A stretch of 64,000 nucleotides of DNA from an uncultured Alphaproteobacteria bacterium (GCA_903934325.1 CAIZNH010000041.1:90187-154186), one strand, 5' to 3'. Counted from the first letter of the stretch, positions 42,238-50,930 are shown. The notes: generated from the letters alone by a model not told the origin. Numbers and translations: made by a program.

Positions 42238-43026
42238 TCAGAGGTCAAACTCCGTGATCAGCGGCACGTGATCGGACGGCTGCTCCCACGCGCGGGCATC
42301 CTCCAGCACGCGGTGCGCGCGGGACTGCTTCGCCACTGCGGGCGAGGCCCACATGTGATCGAGGCGGCGGCCCTTGTCGTTCTCCTGCCAGGCGGGATTG
42401 CGATAGCTCCACCACGAGTAATAGCGCGTCGGCGCGGGGATATGCTGGCGGCCGAGATCGACCCAGCCGTGGGCGTCCTGAAAACGGCCCAGCGTCTCGA
42501 CCTCGATCGGCGTGTGGCTGACGACCTTCAAAAGCTGTTTGTGGCTCCACACATCGCTTTCGAGCGGGGCGATGTTGAAATCTCCGACGATCAGCGTGGG
42601 ACGATCAAGCGTGTCGGCCCAGCGCGTCATCCGCCCGAGGAAATCGAGCTTCTGGCCGAACTTTGTGTTCACTTCGCGGTCCGGCACATCGCCGCCTGCC
42701 GGGACATAGACATTCTCGACCAGCAGATCGCGGCCCAGCACTTCGACCCCGATATGCCGCGCCTCGCCATTGTCCTGCCAGTCGTGGCGTGTCACTTCGC
42801 GGATCGGCACGCGGCTCACCGTGGCGACCCCGTGATAGCCCTTCTGCCCGCTCACCGCCTGATGGGTGTAGCCCAGGCTGGCAAGCGCCTCGGCCGGGAA
42901 GAGGTGGCTCTCGCACTTGATTTCCTGCAGGCACAGGATGTCGGGCGCGGCCTCGGTGAGCAGCTTTTCGATGAGGCCGACGCGCAGGCGCGCGGAGTTG
43001 ATGTTCCAGGTGGCAACAGACAGCAT
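42238..43026 (-). CDS. xthA: Exodeoxyribonuclease III
   Basis: A DNA repair AP endonuclease and 3'-5' exonuclease. The 262-residue protein carries the Mg-binding NIN (WNINSAR), QEIK, GDFN, and SDHVPL motifs of the ExoIII/AP-endonuclease fold. The ATG at 43026 opens MLSVATWNINSA, the canonical start; a long N-terminal extension in the same frame reading into the alkaline phosphatase gene is spurious. ribA starts 39 bp past its stop on the same strand. Confidence 0.95.
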   Translation of the reverse strand: MLSVATWNINSARLRVGLIEKLLTEAAPDILCLQEIKCESHLFPAEALASLGYTHQAVSGQKGYHGVATVSRVPIREVTRHDWQDNGEARHIGVEVLGRDLLVENVYVPAGGDVPDREVNTKFGQKLDFLGRMTRWADTLDRPTLIVGDFNIAPLESDVWSHKQLLKVVSHTPIEVETLGRFQDAHGWVDLGRQHIPAPTRYYSWWSYRNPAWQENDKGRRLDHMWASPAVAKQSRAHRVLEDARAWEQPSDHVPLITEFDL

Positions 43027-43122
43027 GGGGGCGGACTTAGTTGGCTGCGCACCACAATTCCAGCTTTCACTTTCATGTCGCTTTGGGCCGCGATAGGGCT
43101 GGGCCGTTCCCGGAGACCTGTC

Positions 43123-44523
43123 ATGACCCGCACCCTGTTCGCCGCCCTGCTCCTCGCCAGCACCATCGCCACCCCCGCGCTCGCCAAGGAGCGGCGCCAC
43201 GCGCCCCCACCCGAACCGAAGGCGAAGAACGTCATCCTGTTCATCGGCGACGGCATGGGCATCTCCACCATCACCGCCGCGCGCATCTATGCCGGGCAGA
43301 AGCAGGGTCAGACCGGCGAGGAGTTCCAGCTCAGCTTTGAAAAGTTCCCCAATGCCGCGCTGGTCAAGACCTACAACACCAACGCGCAGGTGCCCGACAG
43401 CGCGGGCACCGCGACCGCGATCCACTCCGGACAGAAGACCCGCATCGGGGTGCTCGGCATCGGGCCGGCGGCGGAAAAAGGCGTGTGCAAGGATGCGCTG
43501 GCGAACCCGCTGCCGCTGCTGGGCGAAGAGGTGAAGACGCGCGGTCTTGCGCTCGGGATCGTCACCACCACCCGCATCACCCACGCCACGCCGGCGAGCG
43601 TCTATTCGCGCAGCGCCGACCGCGACTGGGAAAGCGATACCAACATCCCCGCCGACCAGCAGCAGGGCTGCAAGGATATCGCGCTGCAACTGGCCGAGGC
43701 GCGGTTCGACGTCGCGCTCGGCGGGGGCACGGCGATGTTCTATGGCAAGAGTGGTGGCGGCAGGCGCGCCGATGCGGCGGCTGATCTTCCCGCTGCTTGG
43801 GCCGCGAAGAACGGCGGGGTGGTGGTGAGGGATGCCGCCGGGCTCGCCGCTGCGCCGATGGACAAGCCGGTGCTCGGCCTGTTTAACCCCAGCCACATGA
43901 CCTTCATGGCAGAGCGCAAGCCGGACTCGCCCGAACCCACTCTCACCGACATGACGGCGCAGGCGATTGCGCGGTTGAAGGCCGATCCTGACGGCTACTA
44001 CCTGATGGTCGAGGGCGGGCGCATCGATCACGGCCACCATGCCGGGCAGGCGGGCTTCGCGCTGGAAGAGGCGGTCGAGTTTGCCCGGGCGGTGGAATAT
44101 GCGGTTCAGAACACCGACCCTGCGGACACGCTGATCATGGTTACGGCAGATCACAGCCACGTCTTCACGATTGCGGGCTATCCGAAGCGCGGGAACGACA
44201 TTCTCGGGCTGGTGGTGCCGCCTGCGGGCCGCGGCGAGGATGGCGGCGATGGGGTCTCGCCCCTGCTGGCGGCCGACGGCAAGCCCTATACCACGCTCGG
44301 CTATGCGAACGGGCCGGGTGCGGTGAGCGGCGAGCGCCCCATGCCGCAGACAGGCGTCGCGGCGCGCCAGCAGTCGTTGGTGCCGACCGGCATCGAAACC
44401 CACGGCGGCGAGGATGTCGCCCTGTTCGCCACCGGCCCGGGTGCGCAGCGCGCGCGGGGGGTGATCGAGCAGAACGTGATCTACGCGATCATCCGCAAGG
44501 CGCTGGGGTGGGATAAGGAGTAG
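43123..44523 (+). CDS. phoA: Alkaline phosphatase, exported
   Basis: A 466-residue PhoA-type phosphomonoesterase with a signal peptide (MTRTLFAALLLASTIATPALA). The metal and catalytic residues are visible: Asp43 in IGDGMG, nucleophile Ser93 in VPDSAGTATA, GGRIDHGHH, TADHSH and the last His in THGGED. It acts in the periplasm to release phosphate and would be expected to respond to phosphate limitation, but no Pho box was seen close upstream. Diverges from xthA. Confidence 0.93.
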   Translation: MTRTLFAALLLASTIATPALAKERRHAPPPEPKAKNVILFIGDGMGISTITAARIYAGQKQGQTGEEFQLSFEKFPNAALVKTYNTNAQVPDSAGTATAIHSGQKTRIGVLGIGPAAEKGVCKDALANPLPLLGEEVKTRGLALGIVTTTRITHATPASVYSRSADRDWESDTNIPADQQQGCKDIALQLAEARFDVALGGGTAMFYGKSGGGRRADAAADLPAAWAAKNGGVVVRDAAGLAAAPMDKPVLGLFNPSHMTFMAERKPDSPEPTLTDMTAQAIARLKADPDGYYLMVEGGRIDHGHHAGQAGFALEEAVEFARAVEYAVQNTDPADTLIMVTADHSHVFTIAGYPKRGNDILGLVVPPAGRGEDGGDGVSPLLAADGKPYTTLGYANGPGAVSGERPMPQTGVAARQQSLVPTGIETHGGEDVALFATGPGAQRARGVIEQNVIYAIIRKALGWDKE

Positions 44524-44555
44524 CCGATAGGGTTGCGGCGGAGCGCCAATCGGCG

Positions 44556-44640
44556 GGCGAAGCCTCGCCGCAAGCGCGGACACGCGCCCGCAGCGATGGG
44601 GCCGTCAGGCCCCGTGAGCGAGCATCTCGTAGCCCGGGTG
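44556..44640 (+). repeat. Structured GC-rich intergenic repeat (GCAAGCGC family), copy 2
   Basis: Same architecture as the copy at 37668: hairpin GGCGA/TCGCC (44556-44569), then GCAAGCGCGGACACGCGCCC and GCAGCGA, then GGGGCC/GGCCCC with loop GTCA (44598-44613), then GTGAGCGAG. The middle stem differs from copy 1 at several paired positions (GCGACC/GGTCGC there), keeping all pairs. The third hairpin is degraded here. Confidence 0.85.
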
Positions 44641-44649
44641 GGCGGCGGA

Positions 44650-44709
44650 ACAATAAATAACTCCACAAAAACACAAAAACCCTCGACCCGGGGGCGATGG
44701 GTCGAGGGT
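44650..44709 (-). terminator. Rho-independent terminator on the minus strand
   Basis: An 11-bp perfect stem ACCCTCGACCC/GGGTCGAGGGT (44679-44689 with 44699-44709). On the minus strand it is followed by TTTTTGTGTTTTTG, so it ends transcripts coming from lolA, about 177 bp past the lolA stop. Confidence 0.85.
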
Positions 44710-44739
44710 TCCATGGAGCGTTCGTCACGCTATGTGCAA

Positions 44740-44816
44740 GGCGAGCTTCTAGCGAAGGGTGGGCAACAGGGGGGAAACCGCCCTTCAGCCGCCTTGTTGA
44801 GAATAATTAGCTCGCC
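44740..44816 (-). ncRNA. Candidate structured RNA in the lolA 3' region
   Basis: A 77-base segment closed by the 8-bp stem GGCGAGCT/AGCTCGCC (44740-44747 with 44809-44816), with an inner GAAGGG/CCCTTC pairing. It lies between the lolA stop and its terminator. It matches no RNA family that I know (no SRP, tmRNA or RNase P signature). Strand is given for the lolA-linked transcript. Confidence 0.3.
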
Positions 44817-44885
44817 CTGCCTTTCAGCTACATGAACAGTGCAGAAATTCTGTCGCTTTCATACAACCGTTCGGCGCGGAGCCGT

Positions 44886-45557
44886 TCACCCCGGGCGACG
44901 GGCCGTGCGGCGCGGATCCTTGAAGGTGAAGGTGCTGTCGGCCACCGGTACGCCGTAGCGCTGGTTCGACAGCTGCACCCGGGTGCGGTGATTCTGCGCA
45001 TCGAGCGCGACCCACTGAGCGAGCTGCCAGCCGCCCGGCGCTGCCGCCTTGCGCACGAAGATCAGGTTGATCATCCCGAATTCGGGCTTCTTGGGATCGC
45101 GCACCTCGACGCTGATGACGTCCTTGTTGCCGGTCGGGACCAGCTTGCCATAGCGCTTCACATCGCGCTGCGGATCGAACAGCGCGCCCAGCGGCGAATT
45201 GCCGATCGGCCAGCGTTCGACCTGCGCAACCTCGTAATCGACCACGAACAGCGACTTGCCGTTGGAGATGACGAGGAGGTCCGAATCCTTGCCATAGTCG
45301 AAGCGGATCTTGCCCGGCCGCTTCAGCGTCATCACGCCCGCCGCGACATTGCCCGCGCGGTCGGTCTGGGTGAAATCGGCGCGCATGGTCGAAATGCCCC
45401 GCAGCGCGGCCACCACGGCATCGAGATCGCTGGCCGATTGCGCGGCGAGCGGTGCAGGGGCGAGACTGGCGGGAAGCGCCGGCACAAGGCCGAGCGCGAG
45501 GGCGCCGGCGCCAAGGCCGAGCATCAGGGTGCGGGCGGTGTCGGAAAATCTGGTCAT
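44886..45557 (-). CDS. lolA: Outer-membrane lipoprotein carrier protein LolA
   Basis: A periplasmic chaperone that ferries lipoproteins from the inner membrane to the outer-membrane receptor. The 223-residue protein has a signal region ending near PAPLAAQ and the typical MRADFTQT strand near the start of the mature domain, with FVVDYEVAQ and FGMINLIFV in the half-barrel. rpmG and a small CxxC protein lie upstream on the same strand. The transcript appears to end at the terminator at 44650-44709. Confidence 0.88.
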   Translation of the reverse strand: MTRFSDTARTLMLGLGAGALALGLVPALPASLAPAPLAAQSASDLDAVVAALRGISTMRADFTQTDRAGNVAAGVMTLKRPGKIRFDYGKDSDLLVISNGKSLFVVDYEVAQVERWPIGNSPLGALFDPQRDVKRYGKLVPTGNKDVISVEVRDPKKPEFGMINLIFVRKAAAPGGWQLAQWVALDAQNHRTRVQLSNQRYGVPVADSTFTFKDPRRTARRPG

Positions 45558-45638
45558 GCCGACGCGACTAGGGGCGGAGGCTTGAACTGTCGATGAATTA
45601 TCGCGCCCACCCGCCGGGCAGGCGCGAGAGAGCCGATC

Positions 45639-45806
45639 TTACTTGATCTTGGCTTCCTTGAATTCGACATGCTTGCGCGCCACGGGATCATACTTCCGGA
45701 AGCTCATCTTCTCGGTGATGTTGCGCGGGTTCTTCTTGGTCACGTAGAAGAAGCCGGTGCCTTCGCTCGAGACGAGGCGGATCTTCACGGTGGTGGGCTT
45801 CGCCAT
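45639..45806 (-). CDS. rpmG: 50S ribosomal protein L33
   Basis: A 55-residue ribosomal protein: [21 protein letters not shown], then [19 protein letters not shown] and a basic Lys-rich tail ending in KEAKIK. It binds 23S rRNA near the E site. This version lacks the CxxC zinc pairs that some L33 proteins have. The gene is short and easily missed; it sits 82 bp upstream of lolA on the same strand. Confidence 0.96.
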   Translation of the reverse strand: MAKPTTVKIRLVSSEGTGFFYVTKKNPRNITEKMSFRKYDPVARKHVEFKEAKIK

Positions 45807-45936
45807 GGCGGTTTCCTGTCAAATCGATTGGCCCGCCAGACTGGCTGATCCGGGCGTCAAAAAAGCAAACGCGGCGCGCCCGGAAGGCCCGGCACACCGC
45901 ACACGGCGGCGCCATTCGCCGATTCACGGGGAAAAG

Positions 45937-46149
45937 TCAAGGAGCGCTGGAGATCGAAAGCTTCGAGTTGCCGCAGACGCTGCAAGCAACTTTCTCTCTC
46001 CGAAAACCACGCCGTCGGGAAAGTTCACGTGTCTTGTGGTTCGCATGTTGGCGGTTTTGAAAGCCCATCTGATTTGAAATACAGTCATCACAGATTGGCG
46101 ACCCGCGACGCCGAACAACAAGGCTCTCAATCTCATCAAGCACGGTCAT
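45937..46149 (-). CDS. Small CxxC zinc-ribbon-like protein
   Basis: A 70-residue protein with two cysteine pairs, CDDC (about residue 20) and CSVC (about residue 57), and basic residues between them (QHANHKTRELSRRRGFRRE). This is a plausible zinc ribbon or small nucleic-acid-binding protein, but the family is not recognised. It is real-looking: AAGGGGATGAG precedes the ATG at 46149, and its codon use is less GC-rich than its neighbours, which may hint at a different origin. It lies between rpmG and arfB on the minus strand. Confidence 0.6.
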   Translation of the reverse strand: MTVLDEIESLVVRRRGSPICDDCISNQMGFQNRQHANHKTRELSRRRGFRREKVACSVCGNSKLSISSAP

Positions 46150-46213
46150 GACTCATCCCCTTTCGGGGAGAGTGAAAACACGAAGCCTTAACCAGCGCTA
46201 GGCACTTTTTGAC

Positions 46214-46645
46214 TCACCAGTCTCCGGCGCGGGGCTTGCTGCGATTGGCCTTCACCGTTCCGCGCACTTTCTTGACCTTCAGCCGCTCGGTCTTGCCGAC
46301 GCGGTTGAGGCGGGTCTTGGCGCGTTTCTTGGGTTCTGTCTCGGCGTCTTCGAGCAGCGCGGCGAGCTTGGCGCGGGCGTCCTGGCGGTTGGCTTCCTGC
46401 GTCCGGTGCGCCTTGGAGGTGATGATCAGATCGCCGTTGCCGGCCAGTTTCGCGCCTGCCAGCGCCCGCAGCCGCGCGAACACCGGCGGGGCGAGCCTCA
46501 GGGCGTAGATATTGACACGCAGCTCGACTTCGGTGGCGACCTTGTTAGCATTCTGTCCGCCCGGGCCGGAGCCTGCGAGAAAGCTCTCGCTCGCCAGCCT
46601 GAGCGCACGGCTCACCAGCGGCTCGGGCGCGTCCGATTCATCCAT
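46214..46645 (-). CDS. arfB: Peptidyl-tRNA hydrolase ArfB (alternative ribosome rescue)
   Basis: Rescues stalled ribosomes by hydrolysing peptidyl-tRNA. The 143-residue protein has the GGQ catalytic loop in GSGPGGQNANKV and a basic C-terminal tail (KKVRGTVKANRSKPR) that enters the mRNA channel. It starts at 46645, 8 bp inside the preceding pseudouridine synthase gene. The open frame reading further upstream belongs to that gene. Confidence 0.92.
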   Translation of the reverse strand: MDESDAPEPLVSRALRLASESFLAGSGPGGQNANKVATEVELRVNIYALRLAPPVFARLRALAGAKLAGNGDLIITSKAHRTQEANRQDARAKLAALLEDAETEPKKRAKTRLNRVGKTERLKVKKVRGTVKANRSKPRAGDW

Positions 46646-47300
46646 CGCGCGCGCCGAGCGCCGCGAAATCGGCTGGGAGGGGTGCGCGGGCCTCGATCGG
46701 GGTCTTGCCCGCACGCGTGACAGTGAGGCTCTCGGCATGGAGCATGGTGCGCCGCGCGCCTGCCACCGCGCCCGCGCCATAGACCGGATCGCCCAGCAAC
46801 GGGGCACCGAGGCCCTTCAACGCATGGACGCGCAGCTGGTGGGTGCGGCCGGTTTCGGGGCGGAAGCGGATCAGGCTGTGCGGCCCCAACTCCTCGAGCA
46901 GTTCCCAGTGCGAGACCGCGGGCTTGCCCTTCTTGGCTGCGATCATCCGCCAGCCTTTCTCGGCCGAGCTGATCTTCGCCAGCGACAATTCGATCGTGCC
47001 GCTGGTGCCCGGCGGGCGTCCGGCAAGGATCGCGAGATAGGTTTTGCCCACCAGGCGGTCCTCAAAGGCGCGGTTGAAGCGGGCGAGCGCCTTCGGATTG
47101 CGGGCGAGCAGCAGGCAGCCCGAGGTGTCCGTATCCAGCCGGTGCACCGCCACGGGCGGGCGCTGGAAGCCGAGTTTCAGCGCTTCGAGATGGTTTGCGA
47201 GACTGGCCCCACCCTTGCGCGGGGGATCGACCGGCAGGCCCGCGGGCTTGTCGATGACGAGCGCCTCGCCGTCTTCATAGAGGATATCGATTTGCGGCAT
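46638..47300 (-). CDS. RluA-family rRNA/tRNA pseudouridine synthase
   Basis: Converts uridine to pseudouridine in RNA. The 220-residue protein has the catalytic Asp56 in VHRLDTDTSGCLLLA, and the closing motifs RPETGRTHQLRVH and LGDPVYG. The ATG at 47300 is preferred; the 20 residues before it in the same frame are encoded by a dispersed repeat and are not part of the protein. Target RNA and site are not predictable here. It overlaps arfB by 8 bp. Confidence 0.9.
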   Translation of the reverse strand: MPQIDILYEDGEALVIDKPAGLPVDPPRKGGASLANHLEALKLGFQRPPVAVHRLDTDTSGCLLLARNPKALARFNRAFEDRLVGKTYLAILAGRPPGTSGTIELSLAKISSAEKGWRMIAAKKGKPAVSHWELLEELGPHSLIRFRPETGRTHQLRVHALKGLGAPLLGDPVYGAGAVAGARRTMLHAESLTVTRAGKTPIEARAPLPADFAALGARDG

Positions 47301-47312
47301 GACCTGTCTTAA

Positions 47313-47407
47313 CCGTTCGTGCTGAGCTTGTCGAAGCACCGCACTTATCTTTGGAAGCAAGTGCGGGAAGTGGAAAGACGGCCCTTCGACAAGCTCAGGG
47401 CGAACGG
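47313..47407. repeat. REP-like inverted pair, CCGTTCG/CTGAGC type
   Basis: CCGTTCGTGCTGAGCTTG... (47313-47339) and its inverted partner ending CTCAGGGCGAACGG (47380-47407) flank a central hairpin CGCACTT/AAGTGCG. They lie between the pseudouridine synthase and pabBC genes. This is the same class as 36336-36400. Confidence 0.85.
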
Positions 47408-47414
47408 AGAGTTG

Positions 47415-49229
47415 CTAGATCAGTTCGGCCTTCATCAGCCCGCGCAGGGCGTTGCCGATCCGGAAGCCGTTTTCGAGATCGTTCAAGGTGAGTTCCGCCT
47501 CGCGGGCGCGCCCGCTCGCGATCAGCTCCTCGCGCAGCACACCGGGCAGCAGGCCGAGGGTAACAGGCGGGGTCAGCAACACGCCGTCCGGCCCGTCTAC
47601 AAAGACGCTGGTCCAGCTGCCTTCGGTCACCAAGCCGTCGGCGCGCACCAGCACGGCTTCGCTAGCGCCATAGCTGCGGGCGGCGGCAAGGGCATCATCA
47701 TAGAAGCCCCGGTCCGAGGTCTTGTGCGCCAGCCGCCAGTCGGAAGGATCGAGCGGATGGGGGAGCGCTGCGACCTTCGCCGGCTCCTCCAACATCGGCG
47801 GCACCGGCGCGGTCTCCAGCGCGCTTGCCCCGCTGCGCGAGACCAGCAGGCGGACGCGGGCGGGCGCGTCGAGTTCGAAACACAGGGCCTGGATCTGGTT
47901 CCTCAGGGCATGGCGATCAAAGGCAAAGCCGAGCACTTCGGCGCTCGCCTTCATCCGCGCGAGATGGCGTTCGAGCAGGGCGATGCCGCTGTCCGGCTCG
48001 AAGCGCATAGTCTCGATCAGATCGCACTGGGCCGCGGTAAGCCCCGGTGCAGCGCGGCGCAGGAAGCCCGCCTTGACCTCGCATTCGCGCCGTTCGGCCA
48101 TCGCATCGCTGTCCGCGACAATCGCCGAGCCGATGCCGAGCACGGCAGAGCCTTGCCCGTTTTCGATGGGCGTGAGGAGCAGGGTGCGGATTGCGACGTT
48201 GAAGGCGGCGTTGCCGTCTGCGTCGATCCGGCCAATCGCCCCGCAGTAAGGCCCGCGCGCATCGCGCTCCACCTCGGCCAGCAGTTCCATCGCGCGGATC
48301 TTTGGCGCGCCGGTGATCGAGCCGCAGGGAAACAGCGCCCGCACCAGATCCATCGCGCCCTTGCCGGGGCTGAGGCGCGCACGCACGGTGGAGACCATCT
48401 GGTGCACCGTGGGATAGGTCTCGACCGCGAAAGGCGCATCGACATGGACGCTCCCCGCCTCGGCCACGCGCGACAGATCATTGCGCATCAGATCGACGAT
48501 CATGAGGTTCTCGGCGCGGTCCTTCACCGAGGAGGCAAGCTCCTCCACCGCCGCGCGGTCCGCTGCCGGATCGGCGGCACGGGGGCGGGTGCCCTTCATC
48601 GGCTTCACCTTCGCCTCGGCACCATTGAGGGCGACGAACAGCTCGGGCGAGAAGCTCAACAGCCAGTGCGATCCGTCGAAAATCAGTCCGCCATATCCCG
48701 CGCGGCTCCCATCGCGCAGGGCGGCGTAGAGCCCGACCGGATCGCCGCGGAACGAGCCTGCGAGCGGGTAGGTGAGGTTCGCCTGATAGATGTCGCCAGC
48801 GCGGATCGCTTCGTTGAGGGTGGCAAAGGCCTCGGCATAGCCGCCGGGGGAGAGCTGCGGCTCCATCGGGCCGATCGTGCCGGTGCCCTCGGCCCGATCG
48901 GCGAGCCAGGCTGGGACATCGGCGGCGGCAATCCGGCGCGGGGCATCGAAAAGCCCGAGCCACACGAGTGGACCGGCCGCACCAGAGCGCGCGGCGGCTT
49001 GGGCTGCCAGCTTCGGCTCGAGCGCGAGGCCTGCTTCATAGGCGAGATAGCCCGCCAGCACCCCGCCCTCGTCCACCCGCGCCGCCTCCGCCGCGGCGAG
49101 CACGGCTTCGACCTCGTCCGGACGGTGAGCGACGAACAGCGCGCGCGGGGCTTCGTACAGCAGCGCGTCGGCAGCGCCTTCTCCCGCGCGGGCATCATCA
49201 AGCAGAACAAATGGCGGCGGCTGACCCAT
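47415..49229 (-). CDS. pabBC: Aminodeoxychorismate synthase component I fused to 4-amino-4-deoxychorismate lyase
   Basis: A 604-residue fusion for p-aminobenzoate, the folate precursor. The N-terminal two-thirds is chorismate-binding PabB with VKPMKGTRPR (the catalytic Lys) and FPCGSITGAPKIRAMELL. The C-terminal third is a class IV PLP lyase with VRLLVSRSG, VLVRADGLVTEGSWTSVF and LPGVLREELI. An amidotransferase partner is not seen nearby. Start ATG at 49229; the frame extends only 22 residues further upstream with no support. Confidence 0.9.
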   Translation of the reverse strand: MGQPPPFVLLDDARAGEGAADALLYEAPRALFVAHRPDEVEAVLAAAEAARVDEGGVLAGYLAYEAGLALEPKLAAQAAARSGAAGPLVWLGLFDAPRRIAAADVPAWLADRAEGTGTIGPMEPQLSPGGYAEAFATLNEAIRAGDIYQANLTYPLAGSFRGDPVGLYAALRDGSRAGYGGLIFDGSHWLLSFSPELFVALNGAEAKVKPMKGTRPRAADPAADRAAVEELASSVKDRAENLMIVDLMRNDLSRVAEAGSVHVDAPFAVETYPTVHQMVSTVRARLSPGKGAMDLVRALFPCGSITGAPKIRAMELLAEVERDARGPYCGAIGRIDADGNAAFNVAIRTLLLTPIENGQGSAVLGIGSAIVADSDAMAERRECEVKAGFLRRAAPGLTAAQCDLIETMRFEPDSGIALLERHLARMKASAEVLGFAFDRHALRNQIQALCFELDAPARVRLLVSRSGASALETAPVPPMLEEPAKVAALPHPLDPSDWRLAHKTSDRGFYDDALAAARSYGASEAVLVRADGLVTEGSWTSVFVDGPDGVLLTPPVTLGLLPGVLREELIASGRAREAELTLNDLENGFRIGNALRGLMKAELI

Positions 49230-49342
49230 CGCGTGTCCTCTTAGCCCAATTCCGGGCCAAGTCGAGAACTTGACCGAAGCCCCCGCCCCCTGCACATCAC
49301 GGCGAGCTCAAGCGATTAAGGCATAAGGCAAAGGGACGGGTA

Positions 49343-50881
49343 ATGACGGACACGGCAAGCGACATCTTTCTCGGCCTTGGCGCGGATGGATCGCGCCAGG
49401 CGCTGGCGCTGAGCCGCTCGAACCGCCACGGGCTGATCGCGGGGGCGACCGGCACCGGCAAGACGGTGACCTTGCAGGGCATTGCCGAAAGCTTCTCCGC
49501 CGCCGGGGTGCCGGTGTTCCTCGCCGATGTGAAGGGCGACCTGTCGGGCATCGCCATGCCGGGCTCGCCCACCTTCAAGCACGCCGACAAGCTTGAATCG
49601 CGGGCGAAGGAACTGGGCATCGCCGACTATGCCTATGCCGACAACCCGGTGATTTTCTGGGACCTTTACGGCGAGCAGGGCCACCCGATCCGCACCACGG
49701 TGTCGGAGATGGGCCCGCTGCTGCTGTCGCGCCTGCTCGATCTCAACGAGACGCAGTAAGGCGTGCTGCAGATCATCTTCCGCTATGCCGACGAGAACGG
49801 GCTGCTGCTGCTCGACTTCGCCGATCTCGCCGCGCTGCTGGCCTGGGCCAACGAGAATGCGGCGACGCTTTCGGGCACCTATGGCAATGTCACCAAGCCC
49901 TCGGTCGGCTCGATCCAGCGCCAGCTGCTGAGCTTCGAGGCGCAGGGCGCGGACCATTTCTTCGGCGAGCCTGCGCTGGAGATCGGCGACTTTCTCAAGG
50001 TGGACGAGAAGGGGCGCGGCTATGTGAATGTGCTGGCCGCCGACAAGCTGATGCGCAGCCCCAAGCTCTATGCCACCTTCCTCCTGTGGCTATTGTCCGA
50101 ACTGTTTGAATCGCTTCCCGAAGTCGGCGATCCGGAAAAGCCCAAGCTGGTGTTCTTCTTCGACGAGGCGCACCTCTTGTTCGACGATGCGCCCAAGGCC
50201 TTGGCTGACACCATCGAACAGGTGGTGCGCCTGATCCGGTCCAAGGGCGTGGGGGTGTTCTTCGTCACCCAGAACCCGATCGATATTCCCGAGGAAGTCG
50301 CGGGCCAATTGGGCAATCGCGTCCAGCACGCCCTGCGCGCCTTCACCCCGCGCGATCAGCGCGCGATCAAGGCGGCGGCGGAGACCTTCCGCGTCAATCC
50401 CCGGCTCGATGTCGAGAGCGTGATCACCGAGTTGAAGGTGGGCGAGGCGCTGGTCTCGACGCTCGACGAGGACGGTGCGCCGACGATTGTCGAGCGCACG
50501 CTGATCAAGCCGCCGCGTTCGCGCCTCGGGCCGGTGGAGCCCAAGGAGCGGGCGATCATCCAGTCGGTCAGTCCGGTGGAGGGCAAATACGACACCCGCG
50601 CCGACCGCGAGAGTGCTGCCGAAGTGCTGGCCGCCAAGGCCGCCGATGCCGCCGCCACCGCCGTGGAAGTGGCCGAAAAGGGCCGTGAGGAAGTGGGCAA
50701 GCGCGAGCGCAAAACGCCTTCCATGTGGGAGAAGGCGGGCAAGAGCGCGATGACGGCAGCGGGCGGCTCGCTCGCCTCGATGGCGGTCGCTGCGGTGCTC
50801 GGCAAGAAGTCGAGCGCTGACCCGCTGCGCACCGGCGCAACCGCCTTTGTCAGGAACCTGCTGGGCGGGCTGATGCGCTGA
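49343..50881 (+). pseudogene. DUF853 HerA-like ATPase (YjgR family), nonsense codon
   Basis: A single frame of 512 codons interrupted by one TAA at 49757-49759. The N-terminal part has the P-loop GATGTGKT; the C-terminal part continues in the same frame with [20 protein letters not shown] and holds Walker [14 protein letters not shown] and the arginine-rich [32 protein letters not shown] glutamate codon at the break (GAA to TAA) restores LNETQEGVL, the family consensus. The rest of the frame is intact. Reinitiation could in principle occur at the nearby GTG 49763, but that would miss the P-loop. Confidence 0.85.
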
Positions 50882-50912
50882 AATCCCGCCGCAAAGGCCC
50901 CCGAACCCCCCA

Positions 50913-50930
50913 ATGTTTCACGTGAAACAT
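50913..50930. promoter_or_regulatory. parS: parS centromere site (ParB binding)
   Basis: A perfect 18-bp palindrome ATGTTTCACGTGAAACAT at 50913-50930. The inner 16 bases TGTTTCACGTGAAACA are exactly the canonical bacterial parS sequence bound by ParB. It is intergenic, just after the DUF853 gene. Chromosomal parS sites cluster around oriC. Confidence 0.9.

Larger units (their letters stand above)
44524..44885. other. 362-bp gap: structured repeat copy, terminator and a structured RNA-like segment
   Basis: There is no convincing open frame between phoA and lolA. The gap contains copy 2 of the structured repeat (44556-44640), a terminator for the minus strand (44679-44709), and a self-complementary segment (44740-44816). 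The remaining sequence up to lolA has no further feature that I can support. Confidence 0.7.

Noticed and set aside
45688..45927. A 79-codon frame overlapping rpmG
   Set aside because: It is a shifted reading of the rpmG region and its promoter; rpmG itself is clearly conserved.
47301..47360. N-terminal extension of the pseudouridine synthase
   Set aside because: Encoded by a REP-like repeat, so it is unlikely to be protein.
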